Shown: positions 44,600-53,664, counted from the stretch's first letter. The stretch: 57,627 nucleotides of DNA from Pseudomonas sp. ANT_H4 (GCF_008369295.1 NZ_VOBG01000032.1:1-57627), one strand, 5' to 3'. Numbers and translations: made by a program. Notes: generated by a model from the letters alone, not told the origin.

Positions 44600-44893
44600 G
44601 TCGATTAGCCCTTCTGCGCTACGCAAAAATCGACCACATACAAATACCGGAGCTTGATGAGTTTCGAAAATAACCGCGCACTAAACATCAAGGTATTTTG
44701 GATCAACCAAAGTTTCCATAACTATACCGATTATGCGTTGCCCGAAGAGTTTGAACATGGATTTTTACAGTTGTCGGTACCCAGTCAGGACCAGCGATGC
44801 GCGCTCATATATTCGGAAGCCGTTTTGTGGCGTTGCCATCGTAGAATTGTAGTTGACAACCTTCTCCATCGCGGCAGGAAGTTGTACATTTGA
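44600..44893 (+). pseudogene. DUF488 paralog remnant
   Basis: Matches the middle and end of the DUF488 protein at 41217: FWINQSFHNYTDYALPEEFE, then SEAVLWRCHRRIVVDNLLHR. Upstream, AKIDHIQIPELDEFRK parallels the intact NIDYIQLAKLGGLRK but is followed by a stop. The first ~60 codons are missing. It lies in the same order before a remnant of the neighbouring helical gene, showing a duplicated segment. Confidence 0.8.
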
Positions 44894-44999
44894 TGGGCCG
44901 AGTCAAAATCAAAGCCGAACCCAGAACGTTGACCGGGCCGCGACTCCTTTGGGGGATTCGCTTGTCCCCATCGGCAACTGGCGGATGATAAGGTGTCCG

Positions 45000-45130
45000 G
45001 CAGGTACGTCGATGGCGGGCTCACAACTCGGACAGTTTCGAAATCGCACCACACGATCGACGCCATCGATCATTTTGGAGGCCGTATAAATCGTCAGGAG
45101 ATGCAGAAGCCCGGTCTTGGATTTTCGGTC
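45000..45130 (-). pseudogene. Remnant of the helical-protein gene (copy 2)
   Basis: On the minus strand LLTIYTASKMIDGVDRVVRF corresponds to LTIHAASQMVDSVDRAVRFR at the end of the gene at 41795-42151. Only the C-terminal ~40 codons remain recognisable. Together with the DUF488 remnant it is a decayed second copy of the 41.2-42.1 kb segment. The rest of 45130-45640 holds no clear gene. Confidence 0.6.
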
Positions 45131-45737
45131 AAGCCGAAGTATGTCTAAAGCTGATGCTTGAACGTAACAACCAGCTGTTCAGCGAAGCACATAGCTTGAG
45201 CTGCGCCGCCCTTGATTTTCTCGATAGGCTCTATCTGGATTGGAAGTTTTCAGCCAGTATCATGAGAAGAGACGAAATACCGACCTCAAATATCATGACG
45301 CCATCGAGCACTTATGGTTGATCATGACTGAATACTATGCGCCTCCGTCCTCAATAGAGATACGCTGATCATTTGCTTCGCCTCGATTATTTCAATCTAT
45401 TCTGTATGATGGCCACTACGACTGGTTCAAATTTTATTTGATTTCTTGACAGTTATGCGAACTCTACTACCCTCAAGATCATTCAATTTCCCAACTTGAA
45501 CCACGGCACTCAAATATGCAGCGCTTGGTATCGTTAATAATTAGTGCCTGTTCTCGGCTATTTGAATCCTGACCTCAGGCAATCGTCAGGGCAGCAGAAG
45601 TCGAGGTCGCCCGCCTCGTTCTGAGCAGCGCAAAGCCGCTGTGCATGCGCCTAACGCTCTTCCTGTTGATTAATACCCACCCGGCAGAGCGCTTGTCCGG
45701 GAACTTTCCACCTGCACTTTCTACTCGGGAGGCAGCC

Positions 45738-45848
45738 GTGCAAAAAGCTTTGAAGATAGTCAGCTATGCCGTGCTCGTGCTGATGGCCAGCGCGGTCGTT
45801 TATGCCAGCGTTATAGGCATCACCTACTGGACTGGTATCGGCGTCTAG
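45738..45848 (+). CDS. Small single-span membrane protein ahead of norC
   Basis: A 36-codon gene with GTG start after GGGAGGCAGCC. It encodes MQKALKIVSYAVLVLMASAV and a short end containing YASVIGITYWTG, a single membrane span of ~22 residues. It ends 10 bp before norC, so it belongs to the norCBQD transcript. It is too short for most gene callers. By analogy with small extra subunits such as NorH of Thermus it could be a structural part of the NO reductase; that is a guess. Confidence 0.6.
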   Translation: MQKALKIVSYAVLVLMASAVVYASVIGITYWTGIGV

Positions 45849-45858
45849 GGAGGTCGCA

Positions 45859-46716
45859 ATGAACAAACGCCAGACACGCTCGTTCGCACTGATATCGACG
45901 GCCATCGCCGCCGTGGTGTTTCTCGGCATGACGGTTGATAGTCACCGCCAGTTTCCAAAATTGACCAACGCTCAACAGATCACGCCAGAGGTCACTCGCG
46001 GCAAGGATGTATGGCATGAATACAATTGCATCAATTGCCATACGTTGTTTGGTGAAGGCGCGTATTACGCTCCGGACCTGACGAAAATCACCCAGCTGCG
46101 CGGCGCACCTTATCTCACCGCGTTCCTCAAAGACCCCTCAAAGTTTTATGACGAGCAACGCCATCGCCGGTTGATGCCGAATCTGAATCTCAATGACGAA
46201 GAAATCGCGGCGTTAATCGCCTTTATGGATTGGGTGAGCAAGGTCGACAATCAAGGTTGGCCACCAAGGCCGATTCTGGTGACCGGCACGTCAATTCCCG
46301 GCATGGACTTAACCGTTGCGCAACAGAATGTCGCCGGTGGCAACCAGCCACCCGCCGCACGCCCGGTGTCCGACAAGGAAGACCCGATTGCCCTGGGTGA
46401 GGCGCTGTTTCGAACCACGGCCACACCGGTGTGCAGCGCTTGCCATTCGATTGCACCGGGGGTCAATCTCGCCGGACCGACACTGGCCGGGTTGGCTGCT
46501 CGGGCCAAACAGGTCATGGCCTCGCCTGACTACAAGGGCGAGGCCAAGGACGTCGAAGGCTTCATCCGCGAGTCCATCGTCACGCCAAGCGCCTACCTGC
46601 ATCCGGGCGACATGTATTCCGCCAATGGCATGTCTTTCATGCCGGACACCTTCGCCAAATCGCTAACGCCCGAACAGATCGATCAACTGGTCGCCTATCT
46701 GGCGTCGTTCCAGTAA
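45859..46716 (+). CDS. norC: NorC, diheme cytochrome c subunit of cNOR
   Basis: A 285-residue protein, about twice the usual ~146. Residues ~8-26 form the anchor (FALISTAIAAVVFLGMTVDS). The standard NorC domain follows: YNCINCHTLFGEGAYYAPDL, haem motif CINCH, with MPNLNL giving the Met ligand. An added C-terminal cytochrome c domain holds CSACH (VCSACHSIAPGVNLAGPTLA) and a possible Met ligand in NGMSFMPDTFA. The membrane-bound cytochrome delivers electrons to NorB. The fused second haem is the notable feature. Confidence 0.92.
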   Translation: MNKRQTRSFALISTAIAAVVFLGMTVDSHRQFPKLTNAQQITPEVTRGKDVWHEYNCINCHTLFGEGAYYAPDLTKITQLRGAPYLTAFLKDPSKFYDEQRHRRLMPNLNLNDEEIAALIAFMDWVSKVDNQGWPPRPILVTGTSIPGMDLTVAQQNVAGGNQPPAARPVSDKEDPIALGEALFRTTATPVCSACHSIAPGVNLAGPTLAGLAARAKQVMASPDYKGEAKDVEGFIRESIVTPSAYLHPGDMYSANGMSFMPDTFAKSLTPEQIDQLVAYLASFQ

Positions 46717-46731
46717 TCAAAGGGGATGACC

Positions 46732-48102
46732 ATGCGTTACAGATCTCAATCCGTCGCTTACTGGTACTTCGCCGTTGCCATGGCACTATTCGGTCTGCAA
46801 CTGGTATTCGGCTTGCTCTCGGCGGCCAAATACCTCGGACCGGATCCCCTGCTGGACGTGTTGCCCTTTGATGTCACCAAGGCGATACACACCAATCTGT
46901 TGATCGTCTGGGTGCTGACCGGATTCATGGGGGCAACCTACTGGATGGTGCCCGACGAGTCCCGTGGCGAGTTGCACAGCACCAAACTGGCCTATATCCA
47001 GCTCGGGTTGTGGACGGCCATGGGCGTCACCGCCGTGCTGGGCTACCTGTTCGGTTACGGCACCGGGAACAAATTGCTCGAACAACCGCTGCCGCACAAG
47101 ATCGTGATCGTGATCTGCATGCTGATGTTTCTCTACAACATCGGCATGACCATCAAGAAAGCCGGGCGTTTCACTGCCACCGAAGGCGTTCTTTTGTTGG
47201 GTTTGGCCAGTGCCGCTGTGCTTTATTTGCCGGCGCTGCTGCATTATGAAAACTACGTGGTGTCGATCTACTACCGCTGGTGGACGATTCACCTGTGGGT
47301 CGAAGGTGTCTGGGAAATGATCCAGGGCGGCTTTCTGGCCTATCTGCTGATCAGGCTGTCCGGCGCTGATCGCGAGGTCATGGAGAAGTGGCTGTACGTC
47401 ATTGTCGGCCTGGTGTTCATTGCCGGCATCCTTGGCACCGCCCACCACTATTACTGGATCGGCGTCCCCCATTACTGGCTTCCATTGGGCGGCTTCTTCA
47501 GTGCACTTGAGCCTATGGCGCTAGTCGGCATGGCGATCTATGCCTACAACGCAATGCGCCGCTCCGGCCTCTCTCATCCCAATAAACTGGCCTTGCACTG
47601 GACCATAGGCAGCGCCCTGTTCACCATGTTTGGCGCCGGCCTCCTGGGTCTGGCCCACACCTTTCCCGACGTCAACAAATGGACCCATGGCACCCTGATC
47701 ACCGCCATGCACGGCCATGCGGCCTTTTATGGAGCCTACGTCATGATTGTCCTGGCGATGATCACCTATGCGCTGCCAGGCATGACCCGTCGTCCCGTGG
47801 AAGAAAGCAGTATCGGTTATTGGGCATTTTGGCTGCAGTTGGGAGGGATGTTCGGCATGACCCTGTCATTTGCCACTGCGGGCATTGCTCAGGTGTACCT
47901 TGAACGCATTCTCGGCATGGGCTATCTGGATGTGCAGTTGAAGATTCAGGTGCATTTCCTGATGCTGGTGGCGACGGCGTCGATGTTCAGCCTGGGTGTC
48001 GGGCTGTTTATCTTCGATTTTTTCCGCCATGCGCCGCAATTCAATGTCGATGAAGCCGATCCGGTTCTGGACGCGCCTCGTGCGTCGGGCGCAGCGTTGT
48101 GA
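46732..48102 (+). CDS. norB: NorB, catalytic subunit of cytochrome c-dependent NO reductase
   Basis: A 456-residue haem-copper-type protein with about twelve spans. HTNLLIVWVLTGFMGATYWM holds a low-spin haem His; IHLWVEGVWEMIQGGFLAYL has the FeB His and the conserved Glu pair; AHHYYWIGVPHYW and MHGHAAFYGAYVM carry further His ligands. It reduces 2 NO to N2O. ATG at 46732, seven bases from AGGGG. The next gene, norQ, starts at TGATG with its stop. Confidence 0.93.
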   Translation: MRYRSQSVAYWYFAVAMALFGLQLVFGLLSAAKYLGPDPLLDVLPFDVTKAIHTNLLIVWVLTGFMGATYWMVPDESRGELHSTKLAYIQLGLWTAMGVTAVLGYLFGYGTGNKLLEQPLPHKIVIVICMLMFLYNIGMTIKKAGRFTATEGVLLLGLASAAVLYLPALLHYENYVVSIYYRWWTIHLWVEGVWEMIQGGFLAYLLIRLSGADREVMEKWLYVIVGLVFIAGILGTAHHYYWIGVPHYWLPLGGFFSALEPMALVGMAIYAYNAMRRSGLSHPNKLALHWTIGSALFTMFGAGLLGLAHTFPDVNKWTHGTLITAMHGHAAFYGAYVMIVLAMITYALPGMTRRPVEESSIGYWAFWLQLGGMFGMTLSFATAGIAQVYLERILGMGYLDVQLKIQVHFLMLVATASMFSLGVGLFIFDFFRHAPQFNVDEADPVLDAPRASGAAL

Positions 48103-48932
48103 TGGATCGTTCGCGAATGCAGCAGAACCTGTCGGCCGCAGAATCCGCGCTGCTGCAAGCTGAACCCTATTACCAGCCCAGCGGCGCCGAGGTGGCGATC
48201 TTCGAGCAATGCCATGCACAGCAACTGGCAGTCATGCTCAAAGGACCCACCGGGTGTGGCAAGACCCGTTTTGTCGAACACATGGCTTGGCGTCTGAAGC
48301 GCCCGCTGATCACTATTTCCTGCCATGACGACTTGAGTGCCAGCGACCTGGTCGGGCGTTTCCTGATCGGTCACCAAGGCACCCACTGGACGGAAGGCCC
48401 GCTGACCCGAGCCGTGCGCGAAGGCGCGATCTGTTATCTGGACGAGGTGGTCGAAGCGCGGCAAGACACCATTGTCGTCTTGCACCCGCTGACCGACCAC
48501 CGACGCATTCTGCCCCTGGACAAAATCGGCGAGATCGTCGAAGCCTCGCCACACTTTCAATTGGTGGTGTCCTACAACCCCGGCTACCAACGGATTCTCA
48601 AGGACTTGAAGCCGAGTACCCGACAGCGCTTTGTGGCGCTGGATTTTGACTTCCCGCCGGCCGAGCGCGAAATGGCCATCGTTATCCATGAAGGTGGAAC
48701 CGACTACGCCACCGCCCACGCCCTGGTCACCCTCGCCCAGCGGCTACGCGCCTTGCAGGATCGAGGCCTGGCGGAAGTCCCCAGTACCCGTCTGCTGATT
48801 GCCACTGCGCGACTGATTACCAGCGGCATTGCTGCGCCCATCGCCTGCCGGGTTGCGCTGATCTCGCCGCTATCCGATGACGCGGTGCTGGTCGCTGCCA
48901 TGCGCGACCTCGTCGACCTGTCGTTTATCTAG
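48102..48932 (+). CDS. norQ: NorQ, AAA+ ATPase for cNOR assembly
   Basis: A 276-residue MoxR-type AAA+ ATPase of the NorQ/NirQ/CbbQ group: Walker A MLKGPTGCGKTRFVEHMAWR, Walker B AICYLDEVVEARQ, sensor LVVSYNPGYQ. It works with the VWA protein NorD to insert the non-haem iron into NorB. The ATG overlaps the norB stop (TGATG) and norD starts at the base after its TAG. Confidence 0.93.
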   Translation: MDRSRMQQNLSAAESALLQAEPYYQPSGAEVAIFEQCHAQQLAVMLKGPTGCGKTRFVEHMAWRLKRPLITISCHDDLSASDLVGRFLIGHQGTHWTEGPLTRAVREGAICYLDEVVEARQDTIVVLHPLTDHRRILPLDKIGEIVEASPHFQLVVSYNPGYQRILKDLKPSTRQRFVALDFDFPPAEREMAIVIHEGGTDYATAHALVTLAQRLRALQDRGLAEVPSTRLLIATARLITSGIAAPIACRVALISPLSDDAVLVAAMRDLVDLSFI

Positions 48933-50954
48933 ATGGCCGAAGCCGAGGACGTCATCACCGATGTCGCACGCCACGCGACAGTGTATGCACAGGCGTTGTG
49001 GCGTCGTCACCTGGCCCCTTCGGACACTGCAAAAATCGTCACCCTTGGGGATGTTGCACAACACCTCGATCTGCTGATCAAGGCGGTGTTTAACACCCAT
49101 TATTCGCTGCGCGTTGCGCAACCACCCTCGCCGCCCACGCTACTGAAAAAGCTTTTGCTACGTAACGAAAAACCGTGTGGGCAAAGCGCCATCCCGGCGA
49201 CCGACGGCGTGTCCTTATGGCTGCCGGCGCACCTGGGCAGCGGCGAAAGTCCGCTGACGCTGGAACGTTATAGAACGCTGGCCTTGCAACAGGCTATGCG
49301 CGCCCGACGAGGCAGTGCCAACGCCCTGTCAGCCCTCGACAACCCAATGCAGCGTAGCGTCTATCGGCTCCTCGAAGCCTGGGCGGCTGATGCGGATCTG
49401 ATACGCCTGTTACCGGGGTTGGCGCCATCAATTCGTGGCTTGCGCCAACATGCCCTGGCGACCCGTCCACCGCTTCACGCCTTTTCCAAACAGCGACAAC
49501 CCCTGGAAACCTTCCTTCGGTTACTGCTGAGCAGCGAAGTTGGCGCGCCTCTGGAAGGGCTGGCGATCCCCACCGAAACGGCCGACTCGCTGCAACTATC
49601 AGAAACCCTCGCGCAACGTCTCCAGTGCGCCGAAGCGTCTCACGGGCTCGGCGCTCATCTGCTGTTTCTCGATGCCTGGACCGGCGACCTGCGCGAGCCA
49701 CCGGCGGGCCAGAAGGTGTCGCCCCTGCCCGGTGAAATCGACAACGAAGACGCCCTGCCACGCAGTGCCCGCCTCACACGTCAGCCCACTGCGCGCAAGG
49801 CCTGTGCCGACGAGGACGACGAGCGGGAACAAGGCATGTGGATGGTGCAACCCGCCGAACCGCTGGAAAAAGCCGAAGACCCTATGGGCATGCAACGCCC
49901 GACCGACCGGGATACTGATACCCCGGCGGCTGATTTCGCCGAGTCATTGTCCGAACTCAACGAAGCCCGACTGGTGGTCACGGCAGGCCGACCGAAAGAA
50001 GTGTTGCTGTCTGACGACCCGCCACAGACCCGGGTCCAGCGCGCTGCACAGGACATTCCCCGCAACGCAATCAGCTACCCCGAGTGGGATTACCGCCGCC
50101 AGATCTACCATGATCCGGGTACCACCCTGCAACTGTGTCCCGCCCAGGATGGCCCGCAGCAGTGGGTCGATCGAACCCTCGAGACTCACCGCCCGGTGCT
50201 CGATGCCATCCGCCGGCAATTCGAATGCCTGCGGGCGCAGCGTGTCAGGCTGCGCAAACAATGGGAGGGCGACGATATCGATCTGGAGGCGTATATCGAC
50301 GGTTGCGCCGAGGCCCGCGCCGGCCTGAGCATGCCGCAGGCGCTGTATCAAACCCAGCGTCGTGGCCGACGCGACATGGCGATCATGTTGCTGATCGACG
50401 TCAGCGGCTCCACTGACAGCTGGCTGTCCAACCATCGCCGGGTCATTGATGTCGAGCGCGAGGCATTGCTGCTGGTCTGTCTGGCGCTGGAGAGCCTGGG
50501 CGAGCCCTATAGCGTGCTGGCGTTTTCCGGCGAAGGGCCGCAGCGGGTCACAATCCGCACCCTGAAAGCATTCGATGAGCGCTACAGCGATGAAGTCGGT
50601 CGGCGCATTGCCGCCCTCGAGCCGGAACGCTATACCCGGGCCGGCGCCGCCCTGCGCCACGCCAGCACATTGCTGATGCGCGAAGCCGCCACGCACCGTC
50701 TTTTGTTACTGCTCTCCGACGGCAAGCCGAACGATGTTGACCAGTACGAAGGCCGCTATGGTGTCGAAGACATGCGTCAGGCCGTGACCGAAGCCAAGCT
50801 CCAAGGCATCTATCCGTTCTGTTTGACCATCGACCGCCAGGCGGCGAATTACCTGCCGGCGGTATTCGGCTCGCGGCAATATGCCTTGCTGCACAGACCA
50901 GAGTTGCTGCCCAGTGTGCTGCTGGACTGGATCAGACGACTGGTATCAGCGTGA
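48933..50954 (+). CDS. norD: NorD, VWA-domain cNOR activation protein
   Basis: A 673-residue cytoplasmic protein with a long helical/acidic middle (DEDDEREQGMWMVQPAEPLE) and a C-terminal von Willebrand A domain whose MIDAS is MLLIDVSGSTDSWLSNHR (DxSxS) with a later LLLSDGKPND. It partners NorQ in NorB maturation. It follows norQ without a gap and ends the norCBQD unit. No clear terminator was seen after it. Confidence 0.92.
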   Translation: MAEAEDVITDVARHATVYAQALWRRHLAPSDTAKIVTLGDVAQHLDLLIKAVFNTHYSLRVAQPPSPPTLLKKLLLRNEKPCGQSAIPATDGVSLWLPAHLGSGESPLTLERYRTLALQQAMRARRGSANALSALDNPMQRSVYRLLEAWAADADLIRLLPGLAPSIRGLRQHALATRPPLHAFSKQRQPLETFLRLLLSSEVGAPLEGLAIPTETADSLQLSETLAQRLQCAEASHGLGAHLLFLDAWTGDLREPPAGQKVSPLPGEIDNEDALPRSARLTRQPTARKACADEDDEREQGMWMVQPAEPLEKAEDPMGMQRPTDRDTDTPAADFAESLSELNEARLVVTAGRPKEVLLSDDPPQTRVQRAAQDIPRNAISYPEWDYRRQIYHDPGTTLQLCPAQDGPQQWVDRTLETHRPVLDAIRRQFECLRAQRVRLRKQWEGDDIDLEAYIDGCAEARAGLSMPQALYQTQRRGRRDMAIMLLIDVSGSTDSWLSNHRRVIDVEREALLLVCLALESLGEPYSVLAFSGEGPQRVTIRTLKAFDERYSDEVGRRIAALEPERYTRAGAALRHASTLLMREAATHRLLLLLSDGKPNDVDQYEGRYGVEDMRQAVTEAKLQGIYPFCLTIDRQAANYLPAVFGSRQYALLHRPELLPSVLLDWIRRLVSA

Positions 50955-51144
50955 ACTAGAGCCGCCCCGCCAAGACTTTTTCGCGGCACGCGGTTTTCGG
51001 CTCATTACTGAGTTTCCCGCCAGTGGGGCGATGACTTCAATGACGAGAACAATCTCGACGTCGGGGCATCCCGCATACCTCGGAGCAAAACTTTCCAAGG
51101 CAATGCGCAGCCCCCATTTCATCCGAGAGTTTGCTCTATTGTTG

Positions 51145-51520
51145 CCGGTGCTCTATCGCCATTGCTGGCGAATATCTATCTTCACTCCGTGCTGGTTCTG
51201 TGGACAAGGCAGTGGCGCGAGCAACATGCCCGTGGCGATGTGATCGTTGTTCGCTACGCGGATGACAGCGTGGTGGGCTTCAGGACGCAATGGCAGACTC
51301 AGCAGTTGGTGGGTTCCAAATACTGCGCCTGACGGTCAAGAATCGAATGCGTGCGACGCTGCTGGCTATTCGGGATGAGCTGAAGCGCCGGTGTCATGAA
51401 CCCCTCCGGGCTCAAGGGCAGTGGCTCACTCGGGGGTGAGTGGTTACTTCAATTACCACGCGGTGTCAGGAAACATAAAGCTGTTGAGTGGCTTCAGGAA
51501 GGCCGCATGAGTCATTTGCG
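51145..51520 (+). pseudogene. Group II intron reverse transcriptase/maturase remnant
   Basis: Segments LSPLLANIYLHSVLVLWTRQ and VIVVRYADDSVVGFRTQWQ include the RT active site YADD. After a frame break the maturase-type TVKNRMRATLLAIRDELKRR and a GYFNYHAVSGNIKLLSGF-like end follow. The N-terminal RT part is gone and frames do not join. A dead retroelement copy. Confidence 0.7.
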
Positions 51521-51651
51521 CACAGTTAGATGAGGCCGCGAACGTGTTACAAAAGCCTTACGGTCTGAGAAAATTCGGGGCTACGTTGAGCACCGAAAAC
51601 ACGATCGAAAGGATGGGGCGTTCTCTGCCGATCGTCACTACCGCGTGTGCC

Positions 51652-51679
51652 GGTCAAGTCGAATGCAACAGTTGGTCAG
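51652..51679. repeat. 29-bp repeat, copy 2
   Basis: GGTCAAGTCGAATGCAACAG then TTGGTCAG: matches copy 1 at 43684-43712 with few differences, and the motif GAATGCAA repeats again at 51682. It is next to a Tn3-type transposase scrap. Looks like the tandem end repeats of an IS21-like element. Confidence 0.4.
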
Positions 51680-51769
51680 CACGAATGCAATTGACCAGTC
51701 AGTGGCAATGCGAATGGATGGTCAAGTCAATGCAATTACGCGCCTGGCTAACGCCCCTCTGAGAGGCCA

Positions 51770-51990
51770 CCCGCTGATACCCATCAACTGCCGCCAGACG
51801 TAATCGCCGGTCAGGTTGATGTGCTCCCATCCCCGCGGCGACAGGTGTTGCAGCAGCTCGCTGTCCACCGGCTGCCGGTCTCGCCCAACCCTTATGTCGC
51901 GCGCTCCAGGTACACCGTGTTCCACAGCACGATGGCGGCCGTCACCAGGTTGAGACCGCTGGCCCGGTAGCGCTGCTGGCACGATTGAAG
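51770..51990 (-). pseudogene. Tn3-family transposase C-terminal remnant (left)
   Basis: Minus-strand frames give [29 protein letters not shown], then, after a frameshift, DSELLQHLSPRGWEHINLTG DYVW, the classic end of Tn3 TnpA. Only the last ~70 codons survive. No terminal inverted repeat was found. Confidence 0.75.
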
Positions 51991-52224
51991 TTGCAGTTCA
52001 AATCAAGGTTGCCGATACGCCATTGTGTCTTTACGGGCGATTGTCACGAACGCGCGCACCGTCGGTTTTGTTGGCGCGGCTAATCAGCCACAGATCGGCG
52101 ACTCATGGGGTGGGAGCAACGGATAGAATGTGCACTTAAGCCACGCTTGTCTTTTGCCCCCATCTGGATAGATGACAACTGAGCTTAGCGTACGTTTTTT
52201 TCCAAATGCTGCGGGCTCCTCTTA

Positions 52225-52785
52225 ATGAACGAAAGCGAAGACGACCTCATCCAGCGCGCGGTAACCGGCAATCGGCAGGCCTTCGCCGCCCTGGTAGGTA
52301 GCCATCAGGCGCGCGTTTTCCACTTCATCCGTCGCCTGCTCGGCTGCTCCGACGAGGCTGCAGACCTTACCCAAGAAACCTTCATCAGGGCATTTCAGGC
52401 CTTACCGAGGTGGCGTCCCGAGGCCCGCTTCCAGACATGGCTACTGCAGATCGCGCGCAATGCCGCGCTGGACACGCTGCGCAAGCGACGACGGCATGCC
52501 GAAGACCCGCTAGAGGACCATGCAGAGCTGGTCGACCCCGCGCCGTCGCCGCTGAAGCAACTGGAAAGCGGGCGCCGCCTCATGCTGCTGGAGCGGCTGC
52601 TGGCCGGCCTACCCCAAGAGCAGCGGGAGATCCTCCTGCTACGAGAGGTCGAGGGGCTGTCCTATGACGAGTTGGCTGCCACGCTGCAGATCAACACCGG
52701 TACTGTCAAATCGCGCCTAGCTAGGGCTCGCGGAGCGCTGCTGCGCGCCTATCGCCAGGCTCACGGAGGCCACACCGATGACTGA
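52225..52785 (+). CDS. ECF sigma factor (RpoE-like)
   Basis: A 186-residue ECF sigma factor. Region 2 reads ALVGSHQARVFHFIRRLLGC with DLTQETFIRAFQALPRWRPE. Region 4 reads LPQEQREILLLREVEGLSYD and LAATLQINTGTVKSRLARAR. No clear ribosome site precedes the ATG. First in a four-gene plus-strand operon whose next gene, with an 8-bp overlap, encodes its anti-sigma factor. A CnrH-type metal-responsive role fits the third gene. Confidence 0.9.
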   Translation: MNESEDDLIQRAVTGNRQAFAALVGSHQARVFHFIRRLLGCSDEAADLTQETFIRAFQALPRWRPEARFQTWLLQIARNAALDTLRKRRRHAEDPLEDHAELVDPAPSPLKQLESGRRLMLLERLLAGLPQEQREILLLREVEGLSYDELAATLQINTGTVKSRLARARGALLRAYRQAHGGHTDD

Positions 52786-53206
52786 ACATTTGGATTTGGC
52801 GACGTTATCCGCCTACCTCGATAACGAACTGGCACCCGACGAGCACACTCGCGCTGCCAATCACCTACCCGTCTGCGAACAATGCAGCGCAACCCTGGCG
52901 GAACTGGGCGCACTCAGTCGCAGTCTGCAGGCGCTGCCCTGCGCAGCGTTGCCAGACAAATTGAGCGAACGCCTGCACGCGCAATTCGCACCCGCACCAG
53001 GCCGCACGCGCTGGCAACGACGCTGGATGCAGATAGCCAGCGCTGCCGCGTCGATCATGCTCGGGCTGCTTATCGGCAGCGCCCTCCAAGAACCGCCGCA
53101 AGCCCGCCCTGCCGCCGCCTCCATGCTTGCCGTGCTCGGCAGCGCTCCGCCCGGCGCGCTGTGCGCACGTCCCGAACTCTGCTACCTGAAGGTAAATCTG
53201 AAATGA
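52778..53206 (+). CDS. Anti-sigma factor with zinc-finger motif
   Basis: A 142-residue protein: the N-terminal HLDLATLSAYLDNELAP and HLPVCEQCSA (H-x3-C-x2-C, a ZAS motif), then one membrane span (ASAAASIMLGLLIGSALQ, ~90-106) and a short periplasmic tail. It should hold the sigma factor at the membrane until a signal arrives. Overlaps the sigma gene by 8 bp and the next gene by 4 bp. Confidence 0.85.
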   Translation: MTEHLDLATLSAYLDNELAPDEHTRAANHLPVCEQCSATLAELGALSRSLQALPCAALPDKLSERLHAQFAPAPGRTRWQRRWMQIASAAASIMLGLLIGSALQEPPQARPAAASMLAVLGSAPPGALCARPELCYLKVNLK

Positions 53207-53664
53207 CCCAATCGACCCTGCGCAATGCCCTGGTCCTGTCCCTGCTCGTCAACCTTGGCATCATTGTCACGGCGGGCTGGCAGAAGCTGCAGCACGACGG
53301 ACTGCCGATGCCCTCCGGCGCACCCACCGAGCTGTCGCGCCACCTGCAACTGAGCACCAGTCAGCTGCAGCGCTGGCACGATGCCGAGGCGCCTTTCCTG
53401 GCGTTCCTGCATGATTCCAACTCAGCCATCGGCGAGCACCGCAACCGACTGATCGAGGCAATCTTCGCCGAACAGCTAGACCGCGCGGCGATCAATGCCG
53501 AACAACTGAGGATCGCCGAACTGCAGAACGAACAACAACGCCTGCTCATCGAGCAACTGCTGCTGGAGCGGGAAATCCTCGAACCACAGCAACGCGAGAA
53601 ACTGGCTCTGTTGTTGATGCAGCCCATCGGCGCCGGCACCATCGAGCAGTTGCATCGCCAATGA
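53203..53664 (+). CDS. Periplasmic metal-sensor protein (CnrX/ZraP-like)
   Basis: A 153-residue protein with an N-terminal anchor (LRNALVLSLLVNLGIIVTAG) and a long helical hairpin (residues ~45-150) containing HLQLSTSQLQRWHDAEAPFL and QQREKLALLLMQPIGAGT, as in CnrX, NccX and Spy-like metal sensors. His and Glu residues in the first helix could bind metal. It would sense metal and release the anti-sigma factor. Which metal is unknown. Confidence 0.75.
   Translation: MTQSTLRNALVLSLLVNLGIIVTAGWQKLQHDGLPMPSGAPTELSRHLQLSTSQLQRWHDAEAPFLAFLHDSNSAIGEHRNRLIEAIFAEQLDRAAINAEQLRIAELQNEQQRLLIEQLLLEREILEPQQREKLALLLMQPIGAGTIEQLHRQ

Noticed and set aside
45130..45310. A plus-strand frame (NNQLFSEAHSLSCAALDFLD)
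   Set aside because: No start, no ribosome site and no recognisable family; it is in the decayed duplicated segment.
45360..45737. An ANR or NorR site for norCBQD
   Set aside because: A TTGACA and a TTCAA-N9-TTGAA dyad were seen but neither fits a known box at good spacing, so no promoter is called.
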